From: JAUIBE01 sp035267185 | Lineage (GTDB): Bacteria > Pseudomonadota > Gammaproteobacteria > Xanthomonadales > SZUA-36 | Reading direction: 5' to 3' | Length of the DNA: 60,315 nt | Assembly (NCBI GenBank): GCA_035267185.1 | Contig: DATFLY010000063.1 | Span: 1 to 60,315 of the forward strand | In this document: positions 52,127-60,315 of the stretch, piece after piece | How positions within the stretch are numbered: position 1 is the first letter of the stretch | How the letters are laid out: each line of letters starts with the position of its first letter | Made by a program: the position numbers and the translations under genes | The notes under the pieces: model-generated | What the model was told of the DNA's origin: nothing | Databases searched by the model: none | The model's input: only the letters and a program-made list of their open reading frames with translations

Positions 52127-53521
52127 ATGCCCAACCCCAAGCGCAAATACCTGCTTCTCGCAATCGCGATGGTGCTGCTCTTGCCCCTGGCGTTTTCAGG
52201 CCAGGACAATCCGAGCCAACTGGAACAGGTTCTTCAGCGGGGCAGCCTGCAAGTACTGACTCGTAATGGCGCCAGCAGCTACTACCTGGGCGCTGATGGT
52301 CCTACCGGACCTGAATACGAGCTTGCCAAATCCTTTGCCGACTACCTGGGCGTTGAGCTTGAAATAACCGTCACCAAATCATTCTCCGGCCTGGAGGGTG
52401 AGTTGAATCAGCAAAGAGGCGACCTGATTGCTGCAAACCTGACACGGACACCGGAACGGGAGATGCGTTTCAATTTCGGTCCGGACTACCTGGATACCAC
52501 CACCGATGTCATCTACCGGCGCGGCAGCAAAAGACCCGATGATGTGGCTGGACTGGTCGGAATGAACATCATGGTCATTGCAGGCTCAAGTTATGAAGAA
52601 GTTTTGCGCGAACTGAAGGCTGATCACCCTGGGCTCGAATGGCAGGCCCAGGAAAACACCGGGATCGAGGAGCTTTTACTGGCTGTCTCCGATGGCGCCA
52701 TTGATGCGACCCTGGTTGATTCAAACATTTATCGCATCAACAGACCGTTTTACCCGCGCGTGGCATCCGCTTTTGAACTCGACAACTCGTTGCCACATGC
52801 CTGGGCCTTTCGAAACGGAAGCGATGACACGCTGGTCCAGAAAGCTCACAGTTTTATGTTGACTGCCAGGGAAGCGGGATTGCTGGAAGCCATCGAAAAA
52901 CAATTTTATTCCTACCCGGAGCAACTGGGTCAGGTAAGCATGCGCCAGTTCCTCATCCAGGTTCGTGCCCGACTACCTGAGTTACTGCCATATTTTCGCG
53001 AAACCGCGAACCGTGTTGGTATGGATTGGCGGTTGATCGCCGCCATTGGTTACCAGGAATCGCAGTGGGACCCGGAGGCGGTTTCGTTTACGGGCGTTCG
53101 TGGAATCATGATGCTGACCAGGCAAACGGCACGCCAGGTCGGTATTGATGATCGGCTCGACCCCGAGCAAAGTATTTATGGTGGCGCAAAATACTTCCTG
53201 GAACTCTACCAGCGCCTCCCTGATCGGATCGACGACCCGGACAGGGTCTGGTTTACGCTTGCGGCGTACAACCTGGGAATGGGACACCTGGAGGATGTCA
53301 GGATCCTGACGGAGACACTGGGTGGCAATCCCGACGTGTGGGCCGATGTAGAGGAAAGCCTCGACCTGTTAAGCCAGGAGCGCTACTACAGCGAGTTGCG
53401 ACATGGATATGCTCGTGGATTCGAAGCGCGCAAGTTCGTGGCCAATGTTCAGCGCTATTACGACACCCTCAGGTGGATGGATACCCGGGCACACCCATTG
53501 CTGGCAACGCAGGAACTCTGA
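52127..53521 (+). CDS. mltF: membrane-bound lytic murein transglycosylase F
   Basis: A 464-residue peptidoglycan lyase. A hydrophobic N-terminal segment (YLLLAIAMVLLLPLAFSG) is followed by a periplasmic solute-binding-like regulatory domain (GPEYELAKSFADYLGVELEITV, about 60-265). The SLT domain has the catalytic Glu in LIAAIGYQESQWDPEAVSFTGVRGIMMLT and AAYNLGMGHLEDVRILTE. This two-domain order is specific to MltF. The open frame extends to 51839, but the promoter at 52075-52104 and lack of conservation argue for 52127. No cysteine lipobox is present, as in E. coli MltF. Confidence 0.93.
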   Translation: MPNPKRKYLLLAIAMVLLLPLAFSGQDNPSQLEQVLQRGSLQVLTRNGASSYYLGADGPTGPEYELAKSFADYLGVELEITVTKSFSGLEGELNQQRGDLIAANLTRTPEREMRFNFGPDYLDTTTDVIYRRGSKRPDDVAGLVGMNIMVIAGSSYEEVLRELKADHPGLEWQAQENTGIEELLLAVSDGAIDATLVDSNIYRINRPFYPRVASAFELDNSLPHAWAFRNGSDDTLVQKAHSFMLTAREAGLLEAIEKQFYSYPEQLGQVSMRQFLIQVRARLPELLPYFRETANRVGMDWRLIAAIGYQESQWDPEAVSFTGVRGIMMLTRQTARQVGIDDRLDPEQSIYGGAKYFLELYQRLPDRIDDPDRVWFTLAAYNLGMGHLEDVRILTETLGGNPDVWADVEESLDLLSQERYYSELRHGYARGFEARKFVANVQRYYDTLRWMDTRAHPLLATQEL

Positions 53522-53539
53522 AGTCACCGGGCATTTTAC

Positions 53540-54253
53540 CTAGGGGTTATCATCCAGTTCCATCCACAGGCATTGTCCGGAACTCTTCCTGATGGCCTGT
53601 AATCGTGCTTCATGTGCAGCGTTTTCTTTTTCTCCCGCCCTGATCACCACCAGGGGCCCCACTTCCAGGTCGCTGTCCATGCCTGCACCCACTTCTTCGT
53701 GGGCAAGTTGGTCGAAACTCAGGCCAAGATCTGTCTGCCCACCGGTCATGGCCAGGTAAACATCGGCCAGTATCTCCGCATCAAGCAGAGCGCCATGCAG
53801 GGTTCGTGAACTGTTGTCTATCTCATAACGTTTGCAAAGCGCGTCAAGACTGTTGCGTTGCCCGGGGTGTAAATCCCTTGCCACTTCCAGCGTATCAACA
53901 ACCGGGCAGATATCTGACAATGCAGCCTGCGGCGAATCCAGCAATCCGAGCTCGGCATCGAGAAACCCGAGGTCGAATGCGGCATTATGAATGATCAACT
54001 CATCGCCGTTGATGTATTCAAGAAATTCTTCAAAAATCTCGCTGAATCTTGGCTTATCGGCGAGAAATTCGCGAGTGATGCCGTGAACCTCCAGCGCTCC
54101 GTCCTCGATTTCCCGGTCCGGATTCAGGTACTGATGAAATGAATTTTCGCTGATGCGTCGATCCACCAGTTCAACCGCACCAATTTCGATCACCCTGTGG
54201 CCCTGGGATACTTCAAGACCGGTTGTTTCTGTATCGAGAACAATTTGTCTCAC
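53540..54253 (-). CDS. dnaQ: DNA polymerase III epsilon subunit (proofreading exonuclease)
   Basis: A 237-residue DEDD exonuclease. ExoI is VLDTETTGLE, ExoII is LIIHNAAFDLGFLDAEL, ExoIII contains HGALLDAEILADVYLAM (His and Asp). The C-terminal segment after about 180 includes a polymerase-alpha-binding tail ending LQAIRKSSG. The start is GTG at 54253 (MRQIVLDTETTGL). It is 23 bp downstream of rnhA on the same strand; in E. coli the same two genes are divergent neighbours. Confidence 0.95.
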   Translation of the reverse strand: MRQIVLDTETTGLEVSQGHRVIEIGAVELVDRRISENSFHQYLNPDREIEDGALEVHGITREFLADKPRFSEIFEEFLEYINGDELIIHNAAFDLGFLDAELGLLDSPQAALSDICPVVDTLEVARDLHPGQRNSLDALCKRYEIDNSSRTLHGALLDAEILADVYLAMTGGQTDLGLSFDQLAHEEVGAGMDSDLEVGPLVVIRAGEKENAAHEARLQAIRKSSGQCLWMELDDNP

Positions 54254-54276
54254 AATCTTCAGATGCTCCGTTTTTA

Positions 54277-54708
54277 TTATGATTGGCCCGGAATGCCATT
54301 CCTTGCCAGTTCGTCCGCCCGTTCATTTTCAGGAACGCCACTGTGTCCCTTGACCCATTTCCAGCTCACATCATGTGGCTCTATGGCCGCTTCGAGTTCT
54401 TTCCACAAATCAACGTTCTTCACCGGCTTTTTCGAAGCAGTTTTCCAGTTGCGCGCCTTCCAGCTTTTAATCCACTCGGTGATCCCTTTCATGACGTATA
54501 CCGAGTCGGTGTTGATGGTCACTTTGCATGGGCGACTGAGTGCTTCGAGGGAACGAATGACCGCCATCAGTTCCATCCGGTTGTTGGTGGTTTCCTCTTC
54601 ACCGCCCGACAGCTCTTTACGGTGACCATTGTAAAGCAGAACACCACCCCAGCCTCCCGGGCCCGGATTGCCACTGCATGCCCCATCGGTGTAGATCACA
54701 ACACTCAT
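54277..54708 (-). CDS. rnhA: ribonuclease HI
   Basis: A 143-residue enzyme removing RNA from RNA-DNA hybrids. IYTDGACSGNPGPGGWGGVL gives the first catalytic Asp, GGEEETTNNRMELMAVI the Glu, INTDSVYVMKGI the second Asp and GHSGVPENERADELAR the His and last Asp. The basic KARNWKTASKKPVKNVDLW handle is present. The ATG at 54708 is chosen; the upstream frame extends into the methyltransferase gene. It begins one base after the yafS-like stop codon. Confidence 0.97.
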   Translation of the reverse strand: MSVVIYTDGACSGNPGPGGWGGVLLYNGHRKELSGGEEETTNNRMELMAVIRSLEALSRPCKVTINTDSVYVMKGITEWIKSWKARNWKTASKKPVKNVDLWKELEAAIEPHDVSWKWVKGHSGVPENERADELARNGIPGQS

Positions 54709-54709
54709 A

Positions 54710-55399
54710 TCAGGGTCCCACCAATGCCGAATGCGCGTTTGCCGTGCGCATTTTTCGTTTCGATACCGGGGTGAAGAGCCGCGGCTCGTACTTTCTGGCA
54801 ACGATCAGAACCAGGTCAGCAACAGGCACCAATAACCTGCCTGCTCCGATGTTCATTCGGGGTGGCCACTGACTATTTAAAAACCCTGCCGCCAGCACTC
54901 GTTGCACACTCATATCATATTGCTCCAGGTGCTCGCGCACAGCCAATGGTCGTATTCCCGGCAGGCCGTCCTCGGAACGATCTTTCAGATAGCGAAATCC
55001 ATACCGGTTGAGACCGAGAATCAATAACATTCCGCCTGGCTGAAGAACACGACAGGCCTCGGCCAGTTGGGGCTCATTGCCCTTTGAGACAACATGGCTT
55101 AAAAATACTGCACCCAGACTGGATGTCTGAATCGGCAATTCTTCGCTGCAGCTTCGCCCCACCCTGATACCACCCCACAAAAGCCCGGTATCGTTTTTTC
55201 CAGACTTCAATAACAATGCCAATCCCTCGTTGTATCCACCGCTGAGTTCAAAATCCGGCGGTGAAACGTTGTGATTGAACACCACCAGGCTTGGCGCAAC
55301 AGGCGGATGGTTGTCTGCGGATCGCTCCCATTCAGAGCAGATCCTTTTTTCCAGGGTGGTTAAGATTGAACTTTGATCAGTCACCGAATCAGGTACCAT
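54710..55399 (-). CDS. yafS: YafS-like methyltransferase-fold protein
   Basis: A 229-residue protein with the class I methyltransferase layout: SLGAVFLSHVVSKGNEPQLAEACRVLQPGGMLLILGLNRYG matches motifs IV to VI. Motif I (the glycine-rich SAM loop) is not obvious, so activity is uncertain. The location between gloB (divergent) and rnhA is the same as yafS in E. coli, which supports orthology. The ATG at 55399 is used; its 5' end lies 54 bp from the gloB start on the other strand. Confidence 0.8.
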   Translation of the reverse strand: MVPDSVTDQSSILTTLEKRICSEWERSADNHPPVAPSLVVFNHNVSPPDFELSGGYNEGLALLLKSGKNDTGLLWGGIRVGRSCSEELPIQTSSLGAVFLSHVVSKGNEPQLAEACRVLQPGGMLLILGLNRYGFRYLKDRSEDGLPGIRPLAVREHLEQYDMSVQRVLAAGFLNSQWPPRMNIGAGRLLVPVADLVLIVARKYEPRLFTPVSKRKMRTANAHSALVGP

Positions 55400-55453
55400 C
55401 AACAGTTGGCCAAACCTGCGAAAAATCTGTTGTCTTCATCTTCACAAACGGGG

Positions 55454-56218
55454 TTGTCAATTGAGGCGATTCCTGCATTTTCCGACAATTATATCTGGCT
55501 GCTTCATGGTGAAGGAACTGCGTGTGCAGTGGTTGATCCGGGTGAAGCTGAACCGGTTCTCAAAACACTTGCTGAAAAGCAGCTGGACCTGCAATACATC
55601 ATTTTGACCCATCATCACTGGGATCATACAAACGGCGTCCCTACTCTGCTTGAGCATTTCCCGGATGTCGAGGTATTTGGCCCTCACGATTCCAGAATCC
55701 AATTCAGACACATTGCCTGCGAGGAAGGTGATGAGGTAGAACTACGGTCCCTGGAACTGAAGCTCAAGGTACTCGATGTGCCTGCACATACCCGCAGCCA
55801 CATCGCTTTTCACGGTCACGGAATGCTCTTTTCAGGCGACACGCTGTTCAGTGTGGGTTGCGGAAAACTTTTCGAAGGCAATCCCGAACAGATGCAGGCT
55901 GCGATGGACAAGTTTGCAGCGCTTCCGCCGACGACACTGGTCTATTGTGGTCATGAATACACCCTGTCCAACTGTGAATTCGCGCTTCGTGTCGAGCCTC
56001 GTAACCAGGCTTTGCTTGAAAAAACAAAGACCGTTAAAGGTCTCAGGGATCAGGGCGATATCACTTTGCCAGCTGTTCTGGGAGAGGAGCTCGAGGTGAA
56101 TCCTTTCATGCGGACGCGCCAGGAATCCGTGGTGACTGCCGCGCAGGGTATCGACCCAACTGCACAACCCGGCGCCGGGGTTTTGGGCGTAATTCGGCAA
56201 TGGAAAGACACGGGCTAA
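55454..56218 (+). CDS. gloB: hydroxyacylglutathione hydrolase (glyoxalase II)
   Basis: A 254-residue metallo-beta-lactamase-fold thioesterase releasing lactate and glutathione in methylglyoxal detoxification. ILTHHHWDHTNGVPTLL holds the metal-binding THHHWDH, HTRSHIAF, FSGDTLFSVGCGKLFEG and CGHEYTLSNCEFAL the remaining ligands and glutathione site. No ATG fits; the TTG at 55454 gives MSIEAIPAFSDNYIWLL, the standard GloB beginning. Divergent from the yafS-like gene. Confidence 0.95.
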   Translation: MSIEAIPAFSDNYIWLLHGEGTACAVVDPGEAEPVLKTLAEKQLDLQYIILTHHHWDHTNGVPTLLEHFPDVEVFGPHDSRIQFRHIACEEGDEVELRSLELKLKVLDVPAHTRSHIAFHGHGMLFSGDTLFSVGCGKLFEGNPEQMQAAMDKFAALPPTTLVYCGHEYTLSNCEFALRVEPRNQALLEKTKTVKGLRDQGDITLPAVLGEELEVNPFMRTRQESVVTAAQGIDPTAQPGAGVLGVIRQWKDTG

Positions 56219-56263
56219 TGAGACAAACCGCCCGTTATTCCTTGTAACTTAACGGTAATTTAA

Positions 56264-56291
56264 TTGACCCTGAGAACTCAAACTGCATAAT
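56264..56291 (+). promoter_or_regulatory. sigma70-type promoter of mltD
   Basis: TTGACC (56264-56269), 16 bases, CATAAT (56286-56291). The predicted start lies about 25 bases before the mltD start codon. Confidence 0.6.
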
Positions 56292-56324
56292 AAACTCTGA
56301 AAAACAATAATTTTTGGAGTGTTC

Positions 56325-57902
56325 GTGTCGTTTCGCTTTATCCTGCCATTATCGGCTCTGTTGCTGACCGGTTGTGCTACCACCGCGCAGCAGCAAGATC
56401 CTGTGGTTTTGACTGAGAAACCTGACCAGGATCTCACACAGCGGCCTCCCAGTTCAGTGGCAACAGTCGACGAGCACCTGTTTGAACCGCCCTCTCCCGA
56501 AGAATCTGAAACACCAGAGCAGTTTGTGCACGACAATGTCTGGGAACGCATTGTTGATCGTTTCGAACTGGAAGATTGTCGGGCACACGATGTTAGTCTT
56601 CAATGGGCGGACTGGTATGCCGCCAGGCCGGAATACATGGGCCGCATTTTCAAACGTGCCCAACCCTGGATTCATTACATAGCAGAAGAACTCGAACGTC
56701 GCGATATGCCGGGTGAAATGGCCCTGCTGCCCATCGTTGAGTCTGCCTACGACCCCTTTGCGTATTCGAGCGGGCGGGCGCTGGGAACATGGCAGTTCAT
56801 CAGCGCAACCGGGAAACGCTTCGGACTCAAGCAGAACTGGTGGTATGACGGCCGGCGAGACGTCTACTCCGCGACCGGAGCTGCGCTTGACTATCTTTCC
56901 TACATGCACGAGTTGTTTGATGGCGACTGGTTGCTGGCCCTTGCGGGTTACAACTCTGGTGAAGGCCGCGTCGGACGCTCAATGAAGCGCAACATCAAAG
57001 CCGGCAAGCCAGCTGATTACTGGAACATCAAATTACCCAGGGAAACCCGTGGCTATGTGCCCAAATTGCTTGGCCTGGCTTGTGTTTTCCAATACCCGGA
57101 AGAATACGATTTTGAATTTGCAAAGACGCCAAACAAAAAGGTGATTGCAGCAGTCGATGTCGGTTACCAGGCTGACCTGGTTCTTATTTCCCGGATGGCT
57201 GAAGTTCCGATCGACCAGCTATTCACACTCAACCCGGGCTACAACCGTTTTGCGACATCACCTGATGGTCCTTTTCACGTGGTTTTACCGGTTAAAAAGG
57301 CGAAACAACTGGAAGAATTGCTGGCCACCACCGAACCGGGATTGCTGATGAAGTGGGACCAGGTCACCGTTGAACCGGGCGATTCGCTGTCATTGCTGGC
57401 AAGTCGTCACCATGTTCCTGTCGATGTACTGCGTACTGCCAATGGCATCAAAGGGGACATGATCAGGGTTGGACAAAAGCTCAGGTTGCCGCGTGACGAC
57501 CAACTGATGGTGGATCCCTTGTATGCCCAGGCCGCCAACGAACTGGCCCAACTGCAATCCGGCCTGCTTGCTGCCGATCGACTCACGCACCGTGTCAGGT
57601 CGGGTGAAAGTCTTTCGGTCATTGCCCGTCGCTATCAGGTATCGGTGAAGGATCTGCAACGCTGGAACAACATTTCTGACCCAAGAAGACTCAGGGCAGG
57701 AAAGACCATTGTTGTGTTCAGCAGCCCGGCACCTGTCAGCTCTGGTTCGGGTGACACTTTCAAATACACCGTACGCCGGGGCGACTCGCTCTGGAGCATC
57801 GCCCAAAAGCACAAGGTTAGAGTGGCGGATCTGCAAAGCTGGAACAGCCTTTCGAGGGGCGCCGTTCTGCAACCCGGCCAGAATATTACGATCAATCCAT
57901 AG
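56325..57902 (+). CDS. mltD: membrane-bound lytic murein transglycosylase D
   Basis: A 525-residue outer-membrane lipoprotein that cleaves peptidoglycan. The signal peptide ends in LLTGC. The SLT domain has PWIHYIAEELERRDMPGEMALLPIVESAYDPFAYSSGRALGTWQF (catalytic Glu in IVESAYD) and LLALAGYNSGEGRV. Three LysM domains follow in the C-terminal third: VTVEPGDSLSLLASRHHV, HRVRSGESLSVIARRYQV and YTVRRGDSLWSIAQKHKV. The start is GTG at 56325, with GGAG five bases upstream; another GTG at 56319 is possible. mltD next to gloB is the E. coli order. Confidence 0.94.
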   Translation: MSFRFILPLSALLLTGCATTAQQQDPVVLTEKPDQDLTQRPPSSVATVDEHLFEPPSPEESETPEQFVHDNVWERIVDRFELEDCRAHDVSLQWADWYAARPEYMGRIFKRAQPWIHYIAEELERRDMPGEMALLPIVESAYDPFAYSSGRALGTWQFISATGKRFGLKQNWWYDGRRDVYSATGAALDYLSYMHELFDGDWLLALAGYNSGEGRVGRSMKRNIKAGKPADYWNIKLPRETRGYVPKLLGLACVFQYPEEYDFEFAKTPNKKVIAAVDVGYQADLVLISRMAEVPIDQLFTLNPGYNRFATSPDGPFHVVLPVKKAKQLEELLATTEPGLLMKWDQVTVEPGDSLSLLASRHHVPVDVLRTANGIKGDMIRVGQKLRLPRDDQLMVDPLYAQAANELAQLQSGLLAADRLTHRVRSGESLSVIARRYQVSVKDLQRWNNISDPRRLRAGKTIVVFSSPAPVSSGSGDTFKYTVRRGDSLWSIAQKHKVRVADLQSWNSLSRGAVLQPGQNITINP

Positions 57903-57907
57903 CCAGT

Positions 57908-58762
57908 TTGCCAGCTTTGACCAAAGCCCTGACAATTTTCCTGACGTCGATTTTCGGCGTTTTATTCGCGATTTCCCAATTTGCCCTGGCGCAGGCCCCT
58001 GAAGTCACCCTTGATGGCGAAGCCATCCAGGGCGGACTGATCTTCGGGCAGGCTCCACCGGGCAGCCAGGCCACCCTTGATGGCTCAGATGTCATGGTTT
58101 CCCCACAAGGCTTGTTTGTGATCGGTTTCGGCCGCGATGAAACCGGGGTGCGCACGCTCGTTGTAGATGCTCCCGGAACCGAACCATCAATCACTGAATT
58201 GCGCGTTGCAGCCCGTGAATACGACATTGAAAGAGTGGATGGCTTGCCGCCCCGAACCGTGACGCCTGATCCGGAAGCAGCAGAACGAATCCGGCAGGAA
58301 GGCGCCATGGTGTCCTCTGCACGCGCCAGACGCGATGAACGCACTGATTTTGCAGAATCCTTTGCCTGGCCGGCGCAAGGCCGTATCAGCGGCGTGTACG
58401 GCTCACAAAGGGTACTGAATGGTGAGCCTCGCAGGCCCCACTTTGGACTGGATATCGCTGCGCCAACAGGATCGCCCGTCTACGCACCGGCTGATGGCAT
58501 CGTGACGCTTGCGCATGACGACATGTACTACTCAGGGGGCACCCTGATCATCGATCACGGGCACGGGCTGTCATCGAGCTTTCTGCACCTGAGTGAAATC
58601 CTGGTGGAAGCAGGAGTCCAGGTCACCAGGGGTGATTTGATAGCACTGATCGGCGCCACCGGGCGTGCATCCGGCCCTCACCTGGATTGGCGTATGAACT
58701 GGCTGGACCGAAGAGTTGATCCGCAACTGTTGGTTGAAGGCTTACCGATGGGGTCAGAGTAA
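57908..58762 (+). CDS. secreted M23 family metallopeptidase
   Basis: A 284-residue LytM-type protein. A signal peptide (ALTIFLTSIFGVLFAISQFALA) and a beta-rich region (about 30-110) precede the peptidase domain. The zinc-binding HFGLDIAAPTGSPVYAPADGIVTLA (H and D) and the C-terminal catalytic HLDWRM are both present, so it should be an active endopeptidase rather than a degenerate EnvC-type activator. The start is uncertain: TTG at 57908, five bases after mltD, or TTG at 57917. The last codons (GGG TCA GAG TAA) belong to a repeat fragment shared with 42086-42099. Confidence 0.85.
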   Translation: MPALTKALTIFLTSIFGVLFAISQFALAQAPEVTLDGEAIQGGLIFGQAPPGSQATLDGSDVMVSPQGLFVIGFGRDETGVRTLVVDAPGTEPSITELRVAAREYDIERVDGLPPRTVTPDPEAAERIRQEGAMVSSARARRDERTDFAESFAWPAQGRISGVYGSQRVLNGEPRRPHFGLDIAAPTGSPVYAPADGIVTLAHDDMYYSGGTLIIDHGHGLSSSFLHLSEILVEAGVQVTRGDLIALIGATGRASGPHLDWRMNWLDRRVDPQLLVEGLPMGSE

Positions 58763-58767
58763 ACCTG

Positions 58768-59754
58768 CTAACCGTCACGATTGTGTTCCAAACGCACAGG
58801 AGCACCCGCTCCGGCGACATATCCACCTTCGACACCCTTGGTCACCACGGACACTGCATTGTGCGGGTGCAGGCTTTCATAGTGCGTACAACGGGCCCAG
58901 AAATCCAGAATTCTTTCGTCACGGTTAAGCGCAGCCTGAACCCGTCTACCGGAATCCTCGCAGAACATCAGGTTACGACCGTTGAGCAACGCAAATGCCT
59001 GCTCATCTTCACGTTTTACCGTCGCCTGCACCGGCGTCTTGAGTGCATTTTCAACCTCGTCAATCAGTTCCACGATCGGGAACATGTCAAAGGTAGGTAA
59101 CAGGCGAACACGGATCTCGGCGGCGCTGCGCTGGCTGTGAGGCGTTGCCAGAATTCCCTCCTCCTTGCCCAGCCAGTCTGAAACATCAGAAACGCTGACT
59201 GAGTCATCATCACCGAACCTCTCCTTGAACTCATCCTGAATGAGTTGCCGGGCAAGAGCAGCCGAACAGGGGCAGGTGCTGGAGTAGAGAATCTCCAATC
59301 CCATTTCCAGGCTGAATTCACCATCTTCGAGGACCCCAATCATGGACACCGGATAACGACGCCAGCCAACATTATCGCTCGCCAGCGCCGGACGACGCGT
59401 GACGTAATCAAAATCAACACGAATCAATGCCCGATCACTGAGATCTTCATGTGATTCAAGAAAGGAATTGAGTAACTGGCGCAGAGTGATTGGGTTTAAC
59501 GGACGCTCTGAGAAGCTTTGATCAAGGTGCAGGTAAAGCCGTGACATGTGAATTCCGCGGACGCCAGGATCCGTCATATTGACGTAAGCTGTGACCATTG
59601 CCGTGGACTGGATCAGATTGCCTGCATCGTCTTCGATACGCACCGGCATCTCGATGTCGTTCATGCCAACCCAATCAAGTTTTCCAGCGATTTCTGCTGA
59701 CACCTCGTTGGCGATGTCCGGCATTTTTCGAAGAACATTGGTTGTTGATTTCAT
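58768..59754 (-). CDS. folE2: GTP cyclohydrolase FolE2 (type IB)
   Basis: A 328-residue enzyme making 7,8-dihydroneopterin triphosphate from GTP for folate and for the deazaguanine pathway. Features are KLDWVGMNDIEMPV, YVNMTDPGVRGIHMSRLYLHLD, SSTCPCSAALARQLIQDEF with the active-site cysteine, and PHSQRSAAEIRVRL. The ATG at 59754 (MKSTTNVL) is selected; the frame extends 24 codons more. FolE2 uses metals other than zinc and is often made under zinc limitation; I found no clear Zur box upstream. Convergent with the M23 gene, five bases apart. No folE1 is in the window. Confidence 0.95.
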   Translation of the reverse strand: MKSTTNVLRKMPDIANEVSAEIAGKLDWVGMNDIEMPVRIEDDAGNLIQSTAMVTAYVNMTDPGVRGIHMSRLYLHLDQSFSERPLNPITLRQLLNSFLESHEDLSDRALIRVDFDYVTRRPALASDNVGWRRYPVSMIGVLEDGEFSLEMGLEILYSSTCPCSAALARQLIQDEFKERFGDDDSVSVSDVSDWLGKEEGILATPHSQRSAAEIRVRLLPTFDMFPIVELIDEVENALKTPVQATVKREDEQAFALLNGRNLMFCEDSGRRVQAALNRDERILDFWARCTHYESLHPHNAVSVVTKGVEGGYVAGAGAPVRLEHNRDG

Positions 59755-59968
59755 TGTTCGCTCTCTGCGCGTCTGGTTTTCGTGTAAGCAAACGATATTG
59801 GTACACAGGTGCTCAGCTTCAAGCACCGGGTACTGTACAGATGGGAATTATCGTTGAATTAGAAGTGTTTAGCCAATTGAGTGGGGTGGATGTGGTAGCG
59901 GGAGGATTACGAAAGGAGCGAGAGGATTACGAAGTACATCCATTTTCCAGAGCATTTCATTCTTAAAG

Positions 59969-60066
59969 GTCAATCAGCGACTCTCCGAGTCGCCGGCGAC
60001 AGCTGCCTCCTGGCAGTCGCCTTCCTCGCGCCGTCCATGGCGCTCGCCCGACAATTTTGTCGAACA
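59969..60066 (-). repeat. hairpin array with GGA loops downstream of tRNA-Pro
   Basis: Reading the minus strand from 60066: GTTCGACAAAATTGTCGGG, close to the repeat beside tRNA-Ser, then three hairpins. Their loops are ATGGAC (stem 60028-60032/60039-60043), AGGA (60003-60007/60012-60016, extended by 59995-59999/60017-60021) and GGA (59977-59983/59987-59993). All three loops expose GGA, the core of CsrA/RsmA sites. The rest of the gap from folE2 (59755-59968) shows nothing I can name apart from a purine-rich stretch near 59910-59935. Confidence 0.55.
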
Positions 60067-60101
60067 CAAACATCGTTCCTGCATCCCACCCAGATTCGGA
60101 A

Positions 60102-60142
60102 ATAAAAAAGCTCTCCCAGATGAGTGAGAGAGCCGTTTTTTT
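60102..60142 (-). terminator. Rho-independent terminator of tRNA-Pro
   Basis: GCTCTC (60110-60115) pairs with GAGAGC (60128-60133) around a 12-base loop; the minus strand then reads TTTTTTATT. It lies about 10 bases after the tRNA-Pro 3' end. The plus strand also has a T run, so it may work both ways. Confidence 0.75.
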
Positions 60143-60152
60143 ATTTCCAAAC

Positions 60153-60229
60153 TGGTCGGAGCGGCGAGATTCGAACTCGCGACCCCTACAACCCCATTGT
60201 AGTGCGCTACCAGGCTGCGCCACGCTCCG
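60153..60229 (-). tRNA. tRNA-Pro (anticodon GGG)
   Basis: The minus strand gives a 77-nt tRNA. Acceptor CGGAGCG pairs with CGCTCCG, discriminator A and an encoded CCA follow. Anticodon stem CTACA/TGTAG encloses ATGGGGT with GGG at positions 34-36 for proline CCC/CCU codons. T-arm GCGAGTTCGAATCTCGC is present. The reading frame crossing it on the plus strand is spurious. Confidence 0.95.
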
Positions 60230-60315
60230 ACCGAAAACTGAAATATTACAAATGCCCACCTGTACGCGGGACCAGCATTCTAATTGATTCGCAATAGCTT
60301 AGAAAGCTCTGGACG

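Noticed and set aside
59827..59966. Short plus-strand frame after folE2 (start about 59841)
   Set aside because: Forty-two codons without a ribosome site, ending next to repeat DNA; no evidence of translation.
60057..60287. Plus-strand 76-residue frame at the right end
   Set aside because: It is the antisense of tRNA-Pro; similar frames occur over tRNA genes generally.

Overview
The window reads as ordinary chromosome of a gammaproteobacterium, about 55% GC by eye. Two gene orders support this. Reading leftward from queG, nnr-tsaE-amiB-mutL-miaA-hfq-hflX-hflK-hflC-yjeT-purA and then rnr-rlmB follow the order known in Escherichia coli. The dnaQ/rnhA/yafS/gloB/mltD neighbourhood is also conserved. 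GTAG-headed REP palindromes and the gene set hint at a Xanthomonadales- or Wenzhouxiangella-like lineage; that placement is inference. No prophage, insertion sequence transposase or CRISPR array is visible.

Layout. 1-530: a minus-strand tRNA-Ser(GGA), its terminator, a truncated second copy of the same tRNA and hairpin repeats. 527-6376: exo/endonuclease-family lipoprotein, SufU-like protein, REP elements, uvrB, an aspartate aminotransferase and a FimT/GspH pseudopilin. 6496-11945: tRNA-Asn and an accessory stretch with secreted proteins of unknown function, a DoxX gene broken by a nonsense codon, a SnoaL-like protein, and a membrane LytTR regulator with a possible operator before the next membrane gene. 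12070-18439: fhs, a lipid kinase, a propeller-like lipoprotein, ligA and zipA. 18461-27084: smc, queF, bolA, a YciI-like gene, yciO and the coupled scpA-scpB-rluB-HD hydrolase operon.

27121-35475: a REP pair, a deaminase, rlmB-rnr, tRNA-Leu(CAG) followed by a 136-bp-period tandem repeat, GNAT, deacetylase, Tat-exported aldo/keto reductase, purA and yjeT. 35496-46779: hflC-hflK-hflX-hfq-miaA-mutL-amiB-tsaE-nnr with divergent queG. 46884-51694: a class III aminotransferase, a pilin-like protein with an acidic tail, a 46-residue membrane peptide, a WYL regulator and gltX. 51763-59754: a candidate small RNA, mltF, dnaQ, rnhA, yafS, gloB, mltD, an M23 peptidase and folE2. The window ends with GGA-loop hairpins and tRNA-Pro(GGG).

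Functional themes are DNA repair and chromosome organisation (uvrB, ligA, mutL, smc, scpAB, dnaQ, rnhA), cell wall and division (amiB, mltF, mltD, M23, zipA), RNA modification and decay (queF, queG, miaA, tsaE, rluB, rlmB, rnr, hfq, hflX) and folate metabolism (fhs, folE2). The least explained DNA lies beside tRNA genes: the 136-bp repeats after tRNA-Leu, and hairpins with GGA-containing loops beside tRNA-Ser and tRNA-Pro.
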